From Acidovorax sp. 107 (GTDB lineage Bacteria; Pseudomonadota; Gammaproteobacteria; Burkholderiales; Burkholderiaceae_C): 64,000 bases of DNA. How positions within the stretch are numbered: the first letter of the stretch is position 1; each line of letters starts with the position of its first letter. The notes under the pieces are model-generated. The model was not told the DNA's origin. It did not search any database and saw only the letters and a list, made by a program, of their open reading frames with translations. Both the position numbers and the translations under genes were made by a program. Shown piece by piece: positions 1 to 9,520 of the stretch. Location: positions 124,001 to 188,000 of the forward strand of contig NZ_QBTZ01000002.1 in the NCBI RefSeq assembly GCF_003058055.1, written 5' to 3'.

Positions 1-1
1 G

Positions 2-547
2 CGCGTCAGCGAGAGCGGCGATCTGGCGCTGATGCTGCGCGCCCTCAACGAACTGCCCATGCCCGTGATTGGCCGCATCAACGGCCCCGCCTACGGGGGC
101 GGCGTCGGCATGATCTCGGTGTGCGACATCACGGTCGCGGTCGATACCGGCGTCTATTCGCTGACCGAGGTGCGCCTGGGCCTGCTGCCGGCCAACATCG
201 CGCCCTACGTGGTGGCGCGCATGGGCGAGGCCAACGCCCGGCGCACCTTCCTGACGGCGCGCCGCATGAGCGCGGCAGAGGCGCAGCGTCTGGGCCTGCT
301 CTCTGAAGTGGTGGCGCCCGACCAGCTCGACGCCGCCGTCGAGCGCGAACTGGCCGACCTGTTGCAGTGCGCGCCGGGCGCGGTGGCCGCCACCAAGAAG
401 CTGGTGGCCTATGTGCGGACGCACGACCTGCCCACCAACATGATCTACACCGCCGACAAGCTGGCCGACGCCTGGGAAACCGAGGAGGGGCGCGAAGGCA
501 TCGCCACCTTCTTTGGCAAGCGCCCGCCGGCCTGGCGGCAGACCTGA
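2..547 (+). CDS. Enoyl-CoA hydratase/isomerase, C-terminal part
   Basis: C-terminal 181 residues of a crotonase-fold protein; the frame is open from base 2 and the start lies before the window. The oxyanion-hole segment GPAYGGGVGM is visible, followed by TEVRLGLLPA, whose Glu sits where crotonases place a catalytic acid, and a typical trimerisation tail. It would hydrate an enoyl-CoA in the cytoplasm. A biotin carboxylase follows after 25 bases. That order (hydratase then biotin carboxylase) is seen in liuC-liuD and atuE-atuF, so a carboxyltransferase gene may lie just upstream; this is inference. Family assignment is firm, substrate unknown. Confidence 0.9.
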   Translation, partial: RVSESGDLALMLRALNELPMPVIGRINGPAYGGGVGMISVCDITVAVDTGVYSLTEVRLGLLPANIAPYVVARMGEANARRTFLTARRMSAAEAQRLGLLSEVVAPDQLDAAVERELADLLQCAPGAVAATKKLVAYVRTHDLPTNMIYTADKLADAWETEEGREGIATFFGKRPPAWRQT

Positions 548-572
548 GTGTTGACATGAATGCGTACGACGG

Positions 573-2603
573 ATGTTTAGTACCCTCCTGATTGCCAACC
601 GCGGCGAGATTGCCTGCCGCATCGCCCGCACCGCGCGCCGCATGGGCTTGCGCACGGTGGCGGTGTACTCCGATGCCGACCGCGAGGCCTTGCACGTGGC
701 TCTGTGCGACACGGCCGTGCACATCGGGGCGCCGGAGGCCGCGCGCAGCTACCTCGATGCGGCTGCCATCGTGGCCGCGGCACGTGCCGCCGGCGCGCAG
801 GCCATCCATCCGGGCTACGGCTTTTTGTCCGAGAGCCTGGCCCTGATCGACGCCTGCGAAGCCGCCGGCCTCATTTTTGTCGGCCCCTCGCGCGAGGCGA
901 TCCGGCGCATGGGCTCCAAGATCGAATCCAAGCGCATCGCGGTGCAAGCCGGCGTGCCGGTGGTGCCGGGCTACCATGCCGACGACCAGGACCCCGTGGT
1001 CCTGCAGGCGGCGGCCGATGGCATCGGCTACCCGGTGCTGATCAAGGCCTCGGCCGGTGGCGGCGGCAAGGGCATGCGGGTGGTGCGCGGCGCGGGCGAG
1101 TTCGAGGCCGCGCTGGCCACCGTGCGGCGCGAGGCGCAGGCCTCGTTCGGCGACGACCGCGTGCTGCTGGAGCGCTACCTGGACGAGCCGCGCCACCTCG
1201 AAGTGCAGCTGCTGGGCGACCAGCACGGGCACCTGGTGCACCTGTTTGAACGCGAGTGTTCGATCCAGCGCAATCATCAGAAAGTGATCGAGGAGGCCCC
1301 CGCGCCGCACCTGCCAGCGGCCGTGCGCGAGGCCCTGTTCGCGCACGCGCTGGTGATGGGGCGCGCCATCGGCTACGACAGCGCCGGCACCATCGAGTTC
1401 ATCCATGACAGCCGCAGCGGCGACACCTTCTTTCTGGAAATGAACACCCGGCTGCAGGTCGAGCACCCGGTGACCGAGCTGACGGTCGGCATCGATCTGG
1501 TCGAATGGCAACTGCGCGTGGCCGCCGGCGAGCCGCTCGGCTTCAGCCAGCCGGACCTGTCGCAGCGCGGCTGTGCGATCGAGGCGCGCGTCTGCGCGGA
1601 GAATCCGGCGGCCCGTTTCGCGCCCGAGATCGGCACCCTGATCGGCTACCGCGAGCCGCGCGGCGAGGGTGTGCGGGTGGACAGTGGCGTGCGCGCCGGC
1701 AGCCAGATTTCGCCGTATTACGACTCCATGCTGGCCAAGGTGATTGCCCATGCCGACGACCGGCCGACCGCCGCGCGGCGGCTGGTCACCGCGCTGGACG
1801 ACACGGTGCTGCTCGGCGTGCACAGCAACCTCGGCTTTCTGGCCGATCTGCTGCGCCACGAGCACTTCGCACAAGTGCTCAGCACGCACTACATCGAACG
1901 CGCTTTTCCCGCCGGCTGGCAAGCGCGCGCGGACGATGGACTGGCCATCGCCGCGGCCGCCTTGCACGGCGTGCTGTCCGCGCGGGCCGGGGCCGGGCAG
2001 CAGCCACTCGGGGCCTGGCAGTCGCTCGGGGCCTGGCGCGCGGTCGGCGCTGGGCACGGCATCGGCAGCACGCAGGTGCTGCTCGAAGACGGGCAGCGCC
2101 GCGTGCATGAGGCCAGCGTGTCGCCGCTGGGCACGGGCTGGCGCGTGCGCGTTGGCGATCTGGCGCTGGACCTGGCGGCGACGCTGACCGGCGACACCCT
2201 GGAGTTGCAGCGCGACGGCCTGACGGTTCGCTTCACGGTGGCGCTGGAGCAGCACGCCACGCGGGGCGAACGCCTGTGGCTCGCCGGACCGGGCGGCACC
2301 TGGGCCTGGCGCCGGCTCGACCGCTGGCAGCGCGCGCTCCAGGGCGCGGCGGGCGCGGACGATTCGGGGGGCAAGCGCCTGCTCGCGCCCATGCCCGGGC
2401 TGGTGACGCAGGTGCAGGCCAGCGTGGGCATGACCGTGAACGCGGGCGACTCCCTGGTGCAGATGGAAGCCATGAAGATGGTGCACACGCTCAGCGCGCC
2501 CGCGGCCGGGCGGGTGGCCGAGCTGCGCTGCCGCGCCGGCGATGCGGTGCGCGGCGGCGATGTGCTGGTGGTGATGGAAGCCATGGAAACCAAGGAAGCA
2601 TGA
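573..2603 (+). CDS. Biotin carboxylase with fused biotinyl domain (acyl-CoA carboxylase alpha subunit)
   Basis: 676 residues. An N-terminal biotin carboxylase domain (LLIANRGEIACRI) is followed by an ATP-grasp domain with the glycine-rich loop SAGGGGKGMRV near residue 160 and EMNTRLQVEHPVTE near 290. A C-terminal biotinyl domain carries MEAMKM with the biotin-accepting Lys near residue 635. It carboxylates biotin with ATP and bicarbonate for transfer to an acyl-CoA. No carboxyltransferase is adjacent in view, so the partner must be upstream of the window or elsewhere. The last residues include VMEAME, an echo of the biotinylation motif without its Lys. The stop overlaps the next start by 4 bases, indicating translational coupling. 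Specificity (methylcrotonyl-, geranyl- or propionyl-CoA) cannot be read directly. Confidence 0.93.
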   Translation: MFSTLLIANRGEIACRIARTARRMGLRTVAVYSDADREALHVALCDTAVHIGAPEAARSYLDAAAIVAAARAAGAQAIHPGYGFLSESLALIDACEAAGLIFVGPSREAIRRMGSKIESKRIAVQAGVPVVPGYHADDQDPVVLQAAADGIGYPVLIKASAGGGGKGMRVVRGAGEFEAALATVRREAQASFGDDRVLLERYLDEPRHLEVQLLGDQHGHLVHLFERECSIQRNHQKVIEEAPAPHLPAAVREALFAHALVMGRAIGYDSAGTIEFIHDSRSGDTFFLEMNTRLQVEHPVTELTVGIDLVEWQLRVAAGEPLGFSQPDLSQRGCAIEARVCAENPAARFAPEIGTLIGYREPRGEGVRVDSGVRAGSQISPYYDSMLAKVIAHADDRPTAARRLVTALDDTVLLGVHSNLGFLADLLRHEHFAQVLSTHYIERAFPAGWQARADDGLAIAAAALHGVLSARAGAGQQPLGAWQSLGAWRAVGAGHGIGSTQVLLEDGQRRVHEASVSPLGTGWRVRVGDLALDLAATLTGDTLELQRDGLTVRFTVALEQHATRGERLWLAGPGGTWAWRRLDRWQRALQGAAGADDSGGKRLLAPMPGLVTQVQASVGMTVNAGDSLVQMEAMKMVHTLSAPAAGRVAELRCRAGDAVRGGDVLVVMEAMETKEA

Positions 2604-3748
2604 TGAACGAACCGATTTATTTTGACGAGCAACACCGCCAGTTCCGCGACAACCTGCGCCGCTTTGTCGAGCAGGAAGTGGTGCCGCACGCGGCCCCCTG
2701 GGAAAACGAAGGCATGGTGCCGCGCGCGCTGCTGCGCAAAATGGGAGAGCTGGGTTATCTCGGCGTGCGCTATGGCGAGCAATACGGCGGCTCCCGGCTC
2801 GATACGGTGTACAGCGCCATCCTGGCTGAAGAACTCGGTCGCTCCACGTATGGCGGCTTCGCCGTGACGGTGATGGTGCACACCGACATGGCCTCGCCCC
2901 ACCTGGCCAACTTCGGCACGCCGGACCAACTCGCGCGCTACCTGCCCGCCCTCATCCGCGGCGAGAAGATCTGCGCCGTGGCGGTCACCGAGCCCGACGC
3001 CGGCTCCGACGTGGCCGGCATCCGCACCCGCGCCGTGCGCGACGGCGAGCACTGGGTCATCAACGGCAGCAAGATGTTCATCACCAACGGCGTGCACGGC
3101 GACGTGTACTTCGTGGCCGCCAAGACCGACCCAGCGGCCAAGGGCTCGCGCGGCATTTCGATCTTCATCGTCGAGAAGGGCACGCCGGGCTTTCGGGTCG
3201 GGCGCGCGCTCAACAAGAGCGGCTGGCTGTGCAGCGACACCGCCGAGCTGGTATTCGAGGACTGCCGCATCCCGGCGGCCAACCTGCTGGGCGAGGAGAA
3301 CAAGGGCTTCTACCAGATCATGCGCAACTTCCAGAACGAGCGCATGGTGCTGGGGGCGCAGATGATGGGCGAGGCCGCACGCGCGATCGAGCTGACGCTG
3401 GCCTATGTGCGTGAGCGCAAGGCCTTCGGCGCCACGCTGTGGGACAAGCAGGCGATCCGCCAGCGCCTGGCCATGCGGGCGGCGCAGGTCGAGGCCGCCC
3501 GCCAGCTCGTCTACCACGCCGCCTGGCTCGACGCCCAGGGGCGCGAATGCGTGAAGGAGGTGTCGATGGTCAAAGCGCTGTGTGGCGAGCTGCTCAACGA
3601 CGTGGTCTATGACTGCCAGCAGTTCCACGGCGGCTCCGGCTACATGCGCGAAGTGGCGATCGAACGCATGGTGCGCGACGCCCGCGTGCAGGCCATCGGC
3701 GGCGGCGCCACCGAGGTGATGCTCGAAGAAGTGGCCAAACGGTTATGA
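2600..3748 (+). CDS. Acyl-CoA dehydrogenase
   Basis: 382-residue flavoprotein that introduces an alpha,beta double bond into an acyl-CoA and passes electrons to ETF. Visible signatures are AVTEPDAGSDVAG (flavin/substrate loop), MFITNG, and near the C terminus FHGGSGYMRE and AIGGGATEVM. The usual MCAD-type catalytic Glu position (YEG) is Gly here. The Glu in NERMVLGA matches the isovaleryl-CoA dehydrogenase arrangement, suggesting a branched or substituted acyl substrate. The start at 2600 overlaps the carboxylase stop by 4 bases (ATGA); a second ATG follows immediately at 2603. The hydrolase downstream overlaps by 4 bases. Confidence 0.93.
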   Translation: MMNEPIYFDEQHRQFRDNLRRFVEQEVVPHAAPWENEGMVPRALLRKMGELGYLGVRYGEQYGGSRLDTVYSAILAEELGRSTYGGFAVTVMVHTDMASPHLANFGTPDQLARYLPALIRGEKICAVAVTEPDAGSDVAGIRTRAVRDGEHWVINGSKMFITNGVHGDVYFVAAKTDPAAKGSRGISIFIVEKGTPGFRVGRALNKSGWLCSDTAELVFEDCRIPAANLLGEENKGFYQIMRNFQNERMVLGAQMMGEAARAIELTLAYVRERKAFGATLWDKQAIRQRLAMRAAQVEAARQLVYHAAWLDAQGRECVKEVSMVKALCGELLNDVVYDCQQFHGGSGYMREVAIERMVRDARVQAIGGGATEVMLEEVAKRL

Positions 3749-4812
3749 ACATGGGTACTTCTCCGGCCACTTCGGCCATGGATGGTTTGGCCGGCTTGCC
3801 GCTGAAGGAGGTCCTGCCCGGCATTCTGATGTTCACGCTGCCAGTGGACTACGGCATCGACCACGTCAACGTTTACCTGATTCGCGAAAGCGAGGGTTGG
3901 TGCTTGTTCGACACGGGGGCCGAATGCGAGGCGGCGCGGGCCTTGTGGCTGCGCGCATTGGCCGGTCCGCTGGCGGCTGGATTGACGCGCATCATCGTCT
4001 CGCACCACCACCCCGACCACCTCGGGCTGGCGGTGTGGCTGCACGAGCGCACCGGGGCTCAGGTTCTGATGCGTCAGGAAGAGGTGGCGGTGGCGCGGCA
4101 GACGCACGTGGCCAACGCCGGCGATCGCGCGTACTGTATCGACTTCATGCGCCGCCATGGGATGGCGCCGGAGGACGCCCAGCAGGTGGTGGGCGGGGTG
4201 CTGCAAAGCAACATGGCCTGTGCCGTGCCGACCCGCACCGAGCCGCTCGAAGCCGGCCAGACCTTGCATATCGGCGCTCATGCCTTCGACGTGCTGGTGC
4301 TTGGCGGCCACAGCATCGCGCAAATTTGTTTGTACGAGTCCAGGCTGAAGTTGCTGCTCACGGGCGACCAGTTGCTCGAACGCATCACACCCAACATCGG
4401 TGTCTGGCCCTATGGCGAAACCGATCCGCTGCCACGTTACCTGGAGAGCCTGCGCACCATTGCCGGACTGGATATCGAACTCGTATTGCCGGCCCATCAC
4501 GACGTCTACCATGCTGGGGTCAAGCGCGCGCACGGGCTGGTGGCGCACCACCAGAAGGCGCTGCGCAAGTTCATGGCGCGTCTGGGCGCGGGGGGCATGA
4601 ATGCCACCGAACTCGGCTACGCCGTTTATGGCGCGCAGAGCGACCCGCTGCATGCCTACCTGGCCATGGGCGAAACGCTGGCGCATCTGCTGTGGCTGGA
4701 GCGCTCCGGTTATGCGCGGCGTGACGAAACGCCAGCGGTGACCCGCTGGTATCCGGTGACAGCGGCCGACGGCGAGCCCACCTTAACCTTGTCTGGAGAC
4801 ATGTCGAGATGA
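3745..4812 (+). CDS. Metallo-beta-lactamase-fold hydrolase
   Basis: 355 residues. The metal-binding motif SHHHPDHLG lies near residues 86-94, followed by GGHSIAQI, TGDQLLERI and LPAHHDVYH, giving the His/Asp set for a two-metal site. A C-terminal helical extension resembles the winged-helix tail of the LACTB2-like subgroup. It probably hydrolyses a thioester or ester, since it sits between an acyl-CoA dehydrogenase and two thioesterases with 4-base overlaps on both sides. Fold and metal site are clear; the substrate is not. Confidence 0.88.
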   Translation: MNMGTSPATSAMDGLAGLPLKEVLPGILMFTLPVDYGIDHVNVYLIRESEGWCLFDTGAECEAARALWLRALAGPLAAGLTRIIVSHHHPDHLGLAVWLHERTGAQVLMRQEEVAVARQTHVANAGDRAYCIDFMRRHGMAPEDAQQVVGGVLQSNMACAVPTRTEPLEAGQTLHIGAHAFDVLVLGGHSIAQICLYESRLKLLLTGDQLLERITPNIGVWPYGETDPLPRYLESLRTIAGLDIELVLPAHHDVYHAGVKRAHGLVAHHQKALRKFMARLGAGGMNATELGYAVYGAQSDPLHAYLAMGETLAHLLWLERSGYARRDETPAVTRWYPVTAADGEPTLTLSGDMSR

Positions 4813-5285
4813 CAGAGACGCACACCATCAACGAAGAAGAAATCGCCAAACGATGGCGGGAATTCGCCCATGTGTCGCCGTACAACCGCGAACTGGGCCT
4901 GCTACCGCACGCGGTGCACGCTGACTGGTGCGTGCTCAAGGTCGAGTATCAGGACGCGCTGGTGGGTGATCCGCAGACTGGTGTCTTGCATGGCGGGGTG
5001 ATCACTGCGCTGCTCGACGCCGCGTTCGGCTTCGCGATTTTCGTCAAGCTGCCGGAGATGCGGCCGATGGCCACGCTGGACTTGCGCATCGACTACCTCA
5101 AGCCCGCCACGCCCGGGCGGGCGATTCTGGGGGGGGCCGTTTGCTACAAGCTGACTTCAGAACTGGCATTCGTGCGAGGCGCTGCCTACCTGGACACCCT
5201 GGACGATCCCATAGCCACCGCGGTTGGCATTTACATGTTTACTTCCGGGCGACCAGTGTTGCGCAACGAGGAGGTGCCGCGATGA
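4809..5285 (+). CDS. Hotdog-fold thioesterase (PaaI-like)
   Basis: 158 residues with a single hotdog domain. LHGGVITALLDAAFGFAIF is the central-helix signature of PaaI/acyl-CoA thioesterases, and the strand DLRIDYLKPA follows. It would release free acids from acyl-CoAs, possibly to relieve CoA sequestration. It overlaps the preceding hydrolase and the following thioesterase gene by 4 bases each, so the three are probably co-translated. Confidence 0.88.
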   Translation: MTETHTINEEEIAKRWREFAHVSPYNRELGLLPHAVHADWCVLKVEYQDALVGDPQTGVLHGGVITALLDAAFGFAIFVKLPEMRPMATLDLRIDYLKPATPGRAILGGAVCYKLTSELAFVRGAAYLDTLDDPIATAVGIYMFTSGRPVLRNEEVPR

Positions 5286-5716
5286 ACTGGACCGAACAAA
5301 TCAATCACGCGCGCGCCCAGGGCGACTGGAGCGAAGTGATCCGGTCTGTGCCCTTTGCCCGTTTTCTGGACTTGCGCATGGATGTCAAGGGCGAGGAGTT
5401 CACCTGCGTCTTGCCATTCCAGGAAAAACTGATAGGCAACCCCATCCTGCCTGCTCTGCATGGCGGAGCCACCGGGGGGTTTCTGGAGTGCGCCGGACTG
5501 TTCTACCTGCTGTGGCACATGGACAGCCGGGACTTGCCCAAGACCATCGATTTCAACATCGATTACCTGCGCTCGGGCCGACCGCAGGACACCTATGCCA
5601 ACGTTGTGATGGTCAAACAAGGCCAGCGGGTGGCGAACCTGCGCATCCAGGCATGGCAGTCCAGTCCCGATAAACCCATCGCCCTTGGCCACGGCAATTT
5701 TATGCTGCGAGCCTGA
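5282..5716 (+). CDS. Second hotdog-fold thioesterase
   Basis: 144 residues, starting at the ATG that overlaps the upstream stop. LHGGATGGFLECAGLFYLL replaces the PaaI helix signature of its neighbour, and DFNIDYLRSGRPQDTYANV is the following strand pair. Tandem hotdog genes often form hetero-oligomers or act on different chain types, so it may pair with the product of 4809-5285; that is inference. Confidence 0.85.
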   Translation: MNWTEQINHARAQGDWSEVIRSVPFARFLDLRMDVKGEEFTCVLPFQEKLIGNPILPALHGGATGGFLECAGLFYLLWHMDSRDLPKTIDFNIDYLRSGRPQDTYANVVMVKQGQRVANLRIQAWQSSPDKPIALGHGNFMLRA

Positions 5717-5739
5717 GGGCCCAAAAAGGAATGTTCATC

Positions 5740-6621
5740 ATGTCTCAACCAACCTACCGTTCCGTGTTTCGCCCTGGCCTGTTCGCGGGTCAGACCGTTA
5801 TCGTCACCGGCGGCGGCAGTGGCATCGGCCGCTGCACCGCGCATGAACTGGCCAACCTGGGGGCCTGCGTGGCGCTGGTCGGCCGCCGCGTCGAGAAACT
5901 GGAAGCGGTGCAAGCTGAAATCACGCGGGCCGGCGGCCAAGCCAGCATCCATGCCTGTGACATCCGGGACGAGCCGGGCGTCAAGGCCATGATCGCCGAC
6001 GTGATCGGGCGCCACGGCAAGATCGATGGCCTGGTCAACAACGCCGGCGGCCAGTACCCGCAGCCGGTCAAGGACATCAGCCTGAAGGGCTGGGATGCGG
6101 TGGTGCGTAACAACCTCACCGGCGGCTTTCTGGTGGCGCGCGAAGCCTTCAACCAGTCCATGGCGTCGAACGGCGGCGCCATTGTCAACATCATCGCCGA
6201 CATCTGGGGCGGCATGCCCACCATGGCGCACAGTGGCGCGGCGCGGGCCGGCATGCTGTCCTTCACCGAGACGGCGGCCTGCGAATGGGCCGTTGCCGGC
6301 GTGCGCGTCAACGCGGTGGCGCCGGGCTGGATCGCCAGCAGCGGCTTTGACACCTACAGCCCCGAGATGCAGGCCGAACTGCGCAGCCTGAAAACCAAGG
6401 TGCCGCTGCAACGCTATGGCACCGAAGCCGAGATTTCGGCAGCGGTTGTCTTCTTGCTGTGCGAGGCGGCAGCTTTCATCACCGGCTCCTGCATTCGGGT
6501 CGATGGCGGCGTGCCCAATGCCCGCCCGACCTGGAAACTGCAGGCCCATGATCGCTCCAGGCCCTTCAACGGCTTTGCGCTGTCGCAGGCGCCGAAGTGC
6601 CTGAGCGTGCAGGATGAATGA
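5740..6621 (+). CDS. Short-chain dehydrogenase/reductase (2,4-dienoyl-CoA reductase-like)
   Basis: 293 residues. The Rossmann motif TGGGSGIGR and the NNAG motif are present. At the active site the usual YxxxK is replaced by HSGAARAG, the form seen in the dienoyl-CoA/enoyl-CoA reductase branch, here with Arg in place of Lys. It likely reduces or oxidises a CoA-bound intermediate with NAD(P)(H). I chose ATG 5740 because AAGGA lies 9 bases upstream; the ATG at 5731 abuts that AAGGA. The final 8 bases overlap the next gene. Confidence 0.88.
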   Translation: MSQPTYRSVFRPGLFAGQTVIVTGGGSGIGRCTAHELANLGACVALVGRRVEKLEAVQAEITRAGGQASIHACDIRDEPGVKAMIADVIGRHGKIDGLVNNAGGQYPQPVKDISLKGWDAVVRNNLTGGFLVAREAFNQSMASNGGAIVNIIADIWGGMPTMAHSGAARAGMLSFTETAACEWAVAGVRVNAVAPGWIASSGFDTYSPEMQAELRSLKTKVPLQRYGTEAEISAAVVFLLCEAAAFITGSCIRVDGGVPNARPTWKLQAHDRSRPFNGFALSQAPKCLSVQDE

Positions 6622-7324
6622 CATGGACGCGACGATGCAAACCACGAATTCGAACGATCCGGCGGCTTATCTGGCGCCTGGGCGCTACGTGGACAGCGAT
6701 CACCCGGCGGTGGTCGCGTTCGCCCGCCGGGTGGCCGCACCCGGCCTGACGCCGCGCGAGGCTGCGGTCAAGCTTTACTACGCCGTGCGCGACGAGTTTC
6801 TCTACGACCCCTACCACTTCGACACCACGGTCGAGGGCTTGAAGGGCAGCCACGTGATCAAGGCTGGGCGCGGCTTTTGCGTGCCCAAGGCGGCGCTGCT
6901 GGCGGCGGCGGCCCGCGCCCTGGGCGTGCCGGCACGGCTGGGCTATGCCGACGTGCGCAACCACCTGACCAGCAAGCGGCTGTACGACATGATGGGCACC
7001 GACCTGTTCGTCTTTCACGGCTATACCGATCTGTGGATCGACGGCCAGTGGCTCAAGGCCACGCCGGCCTTCAACCGATCCCTGTGCGAGAAGGCGGGCA
7101 TCCGGCCGCTGGAGTTCGATGGCAGCGCCGATTCGGTTTTCCATGAATTCGATGTCAGTGGCCACCGTCACATGGAGTATGTACATGAGCGTGGTGTCTA
7201 CGCTGATCTGCCGCGCGAGGAACTGCTGGCCTCGTGGCGCGTGCACTACAAAACTTTTGCCGACTGGGGCCAGATAGCAGGCAATGGTGCCAACTTTGAA
7301 AAAGAAGTGGGAGCGGGATCTTGA
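6614..7324 (+). CDS. Transglutaminase-like cysteine protein
   Basis: 236 residues with a transglutaminase-core domain. The candidate nucleophile Cys is in GRGFCVPKAALLA near residue 95, with His in FHGYTDLWIDGQWL. The third triad position, normally Asp in a DPT-type motif, reads KATPAFN, so the Asp is not evident. Proteins of this type are cytoplasmic cysteine hydrolases or acyltransferases of unknown substrate. Its overlap with the SDR gene places it in the catabolic operon. Confidence 0.75.
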   Translation: MNDMDATMQTTNSNDPAAYLAPGRYVDSDHPAVVAFARRVAAPGLTPREAAVKLYYAVRDEFLYDPYHFDTTVEGLKGSHVIKAGRGFCVPKAALLAAAARALGVPARLGYADVRNHLTSKRLYDMMGTDLFVFHGYTDLWIDGQWLKATPAFNRSLCEKAGIRPLEFDGSADSVFHEFDVSGHRHMEYVHERGVYADLPREELLASWRVHYKTFADWGQIAGNGANFEKEVGAGS

Positions 7325-7384
7325 CTGCCGCCAAGTGAGTCGACCAAGTTCTTGTGGAGGTTTGGTAAACATAAGGGGACAACT

Positions 7385-8611
7385 ATGAACCTGAAAATAT
7401 CGAAATTCGCAAACTCGTTGAGCGATCCTCGGTCTTGGCTTCAGCCTCGGCTGCCAGATATGCGGGTAACCCGGCAGGCGGTGCAAGTTCTTGCCGCCCT
7501 TTGCGCGACGTTGCTGGGGATCGGGCTCACTAGAGCAGAGACTGGTGTAACAGCGCAGACCGTCCTGATCGGTCAGAGCGTTTCGCTGACCGGCCCGCTT
7601 GCTGAAATCGGTACCGATTTCAGCGAAGGTTTCAAGGCCTACATCGACGAGGTGAACCGCCGTGGCGGGGTCTTCGGCCGTCGGCTGAAACTCGTGCTAA
7701 TGGACGACGGGTATGTTCCCCAACAATCATTGGCCAATACCGAAAAATTGATTGGTGAGGACAGAGTATTCGCGCTGGCCGGAAACTTGGGAACGGCCAA
7801 CGTCACCGGTGTTTTACCGCTATTGGAGCAACACCGGGTGCCACTATTTTCGGCTTTCACGGGAGCAGATAGCCTGCGCCACACGCCGAACCGGTATGTG
7901 TTCACGGTGATGGCTTCGTATGGTAATGAGACAGAAAAAATGGTTCAACATCTGACGACGGTAGGGATCAAGTCCATCGCCGTCGCATATCAGAACAACG
8001 CTTTCGGACAGGAAGGGCTTGCGGGCGTGCAGGCGGCTATGAAGGATCGCCAAATTGCCCCGATAGCGAGTGCGGCGATTGAAACTGACGCTCGGGACGC
8101 TGCGGTTGCGGCGCAAACGATTGCTCGCGCTCGCCCGCAAGCGGTCATTTTGACGATGGCCGGCAAACCGACCATCGAATTTATTCGCGAGTTCAAGAAG
8201 ACCGGAGTGGCAGCACAACTGCTGCTGCTGTCGGTGGCGGACACCAACCTCCTGGTCAAGCAGTTCGGCAAGGACGCTGCTGGCATTCTCGTCACCCAGA
8301 CGATGCCGGCGCCGTTCTCCGACAAGCTCGGCGTGTCGCGCGAATTCCGCCAGCTGATGAGATCCGTCGGCAAGGACAAGCACGTCGGCTATGCGTCCAT
8401 GACTGGGTTCGTATCGGCCAAGGCCTTTGTTGAAGCGCTCCGGCTCACCGGGCCGGACCTGACCCGTGAGAAGTTCATGACTTCCATCGAGAGCGCAAAA
8501 AACATGGATCTTGGGGGCTATGTCTTGCGCTTTGGCCCGGAAAAGCATCATGGTTCAATCTATGTCGAGATAACCATGATCAAGCCTGGCGGCGCGCTAT
8601 TTGTCTACTGA
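7385..8611 (+). CDS. Periplasmic substrate-binding protein, branched-chain amino-acid transporter type
   Basis: 408 residues of a type-1 periplasmic binding fold (Leu/Ile/Val family): IGQSVSLTGPLAEIGTDF, then a hinge region and YASMTGFVSAKAFVEAL. The N terminus is long; a signal segment VLAALCATLLGIGLTRA ends near residue 51, and an internal ATG at 7460 would give a more normal signal peptide. The annotated start is favoured by AAGGGGA six bases upstream. No permease or ATPase gene is adjacent, so it is an orphan that may capture an aromatic or alicyclic acid. Base composition of its first half is more AT-rich than its neighbours, a possible sign of separate origin. Confidence 0.87.
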   Translation: MNLKISKFANSLSDPRSWLQPRLPDMRVTRQAVQVLAALCATLLGIGLTRAETGVTAQTVLIGQSVSLTGPLAEIGTDFSEGFKAYIDEVNRRGGVFGRRLKLVLMDDGYVPQQSLANTEKLIGEDRVFALAGNLGTANVTGVLPLLEQHRVPLFSAFTGADSLRHTPNRYVFTVMASYGNETEKMVQHLTTVGIKSIAVAYQNNAFGQEGLAGVQAAMKDRQIAPIASAAIETDARDAAVAAQTIARARPQAVILTMAGKPTIEFIREFKKTGVAAQLLLLSVADTNLLVKQFGKDAAGILVTQTMPAPFSDKLGVSREFRQLMRSVGKDKHVGYASMTGFVSAKAFVEALRLTGPDLTREKFMTSIESAKNMDLGGYVLRFGPEKHHGSIYVEITMIKPGGALFVY

Positions 8612-8612
8612 A

Positions 8613-9506
8613 ATGAAGATTCAAGCGCTCCCTATGAGCAATTTCGAGCGGCGAGTGTTTTCTGGCTTCACCGGTGGCCCCCTGGTCGCCGATGTCCATG
8701 GCCCAGTCGGCGCACCGACGGTGTTGCTGTTGCACGGCGGTGGGCAAACACGCCATGCCTGGGGCCGCACCGCGCAGACCCTGGGTGACACAGGTTGGAG
8801 CACCGTCGCCCTGGATCTGCCGGGCCACGGCGACAGTGCCTGGGCCGCTGATGGTGACTACAGAATCGAGGTGTTGGCCGACACCATGCTTGGCGTCTGG
8901 CGCGAACTGGGCATGCCGCTGGCGGTGGTCGGCGCCTCGCTCGGGGGCTTGATCAGCATGGCGGCCGTGGGCCGCGCCGATGCGCCGCCGATCAGCGCGC
9001 TGGTGCTGGTGGACATTGCGCCGCGCATGGAAGAAGCTGGTGTCGAGCGCATTGTGAGTTTCATGCGGGCGCGGCCCGATGGCTTTGCGTCGCTCGAAGA
9101 AGCTGCCCAGCAGATTGCGGCCTACCGCGGCCGGCCGATGGATGGCCCCATCGAGGGACTGAAGAAAAACCTGCGGCTCAATGCGCAAGGCCGCTGGAAT
9201 TGGCATTGGGACCCGCAACTAATGAGCGAGGCCAATCACAACCACCGGCGCGACGCGGCCGGCTACGAGCGCGCCTTGCGCGGCCTGCAGGCGCCCACCT
9301 TGCTGCTGCGCGGCCAGCGCAGCGACGTGATCAGCGAAGAAGATGCGCGCGCCCTGGTGCAAACCATGCCGCGGGCACGTTTCATCGATCTGAAGGGCGC
9401 CGGCCACATGGTTGCCGGTGATGCCAACGACGCTTTCGCCGCCAGCGTGGCGGCGTTTCTGCATGAAGTGATGCCGCCGGCACGGTCCACGGCGGGTGGA
9501 AACTGA
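8613..9506 (+). CDS. Alpha/beta hydrolase
   Basis: About 297 residues of the alpha/beta-hydrolase fold. The oxyanion segment LLHGGGQTRHAWG, nucleophile elbow VGASLGG, acid loop LRGQRSDVISEED and catalytic His in GAGHMVAGD supply a Ser-Asp-His triad. It may cleave an ester, lactone or ring C-C bond in the pathway. The start is uncertain: TTG 8601 would overlap the previous gene, ATG 8613 is adopted, and ATG 8634 is also possible; none has a strong ribosome-binding site. Confidence 0.85.
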   Translation: MKIQALPMSNFERRVFSGFTGGPLVADVHGPVGAPTVLLLHGGGQTRHAWGRTAQTLGDTGWSTVALDLPGHGDSAWAADGDYRIEVLADTMLGVWRELGMPLAVVGASLGGLISMAAVGRADAPPISALVLVDIAPRMEEAGVERIVSFMRARPDGFASLEEAAQQIAAYRGRPMDGPIEGLKKNLRLNAQGRWNWHWDPQLMSEANHNHRRDAAGYERALRGLQAPTLLLRGQRSDVISEEDARALVQTMPRARFIDLKGAGHMVAGDANDAFAASVAAFLHEVMPPARSTAGGN

Positions 9507-9520
9507 ACCAGGAGCACGGA

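Noticed and set aside
129..2486. Very long minus-strand open frame opposite the biotin carboxylase
   Set aside because: It is the antisense shadow of high-GC coding sequence; its composition is His/Arg/Gly-rich without domains, and the plus strand carries complete family motifs.
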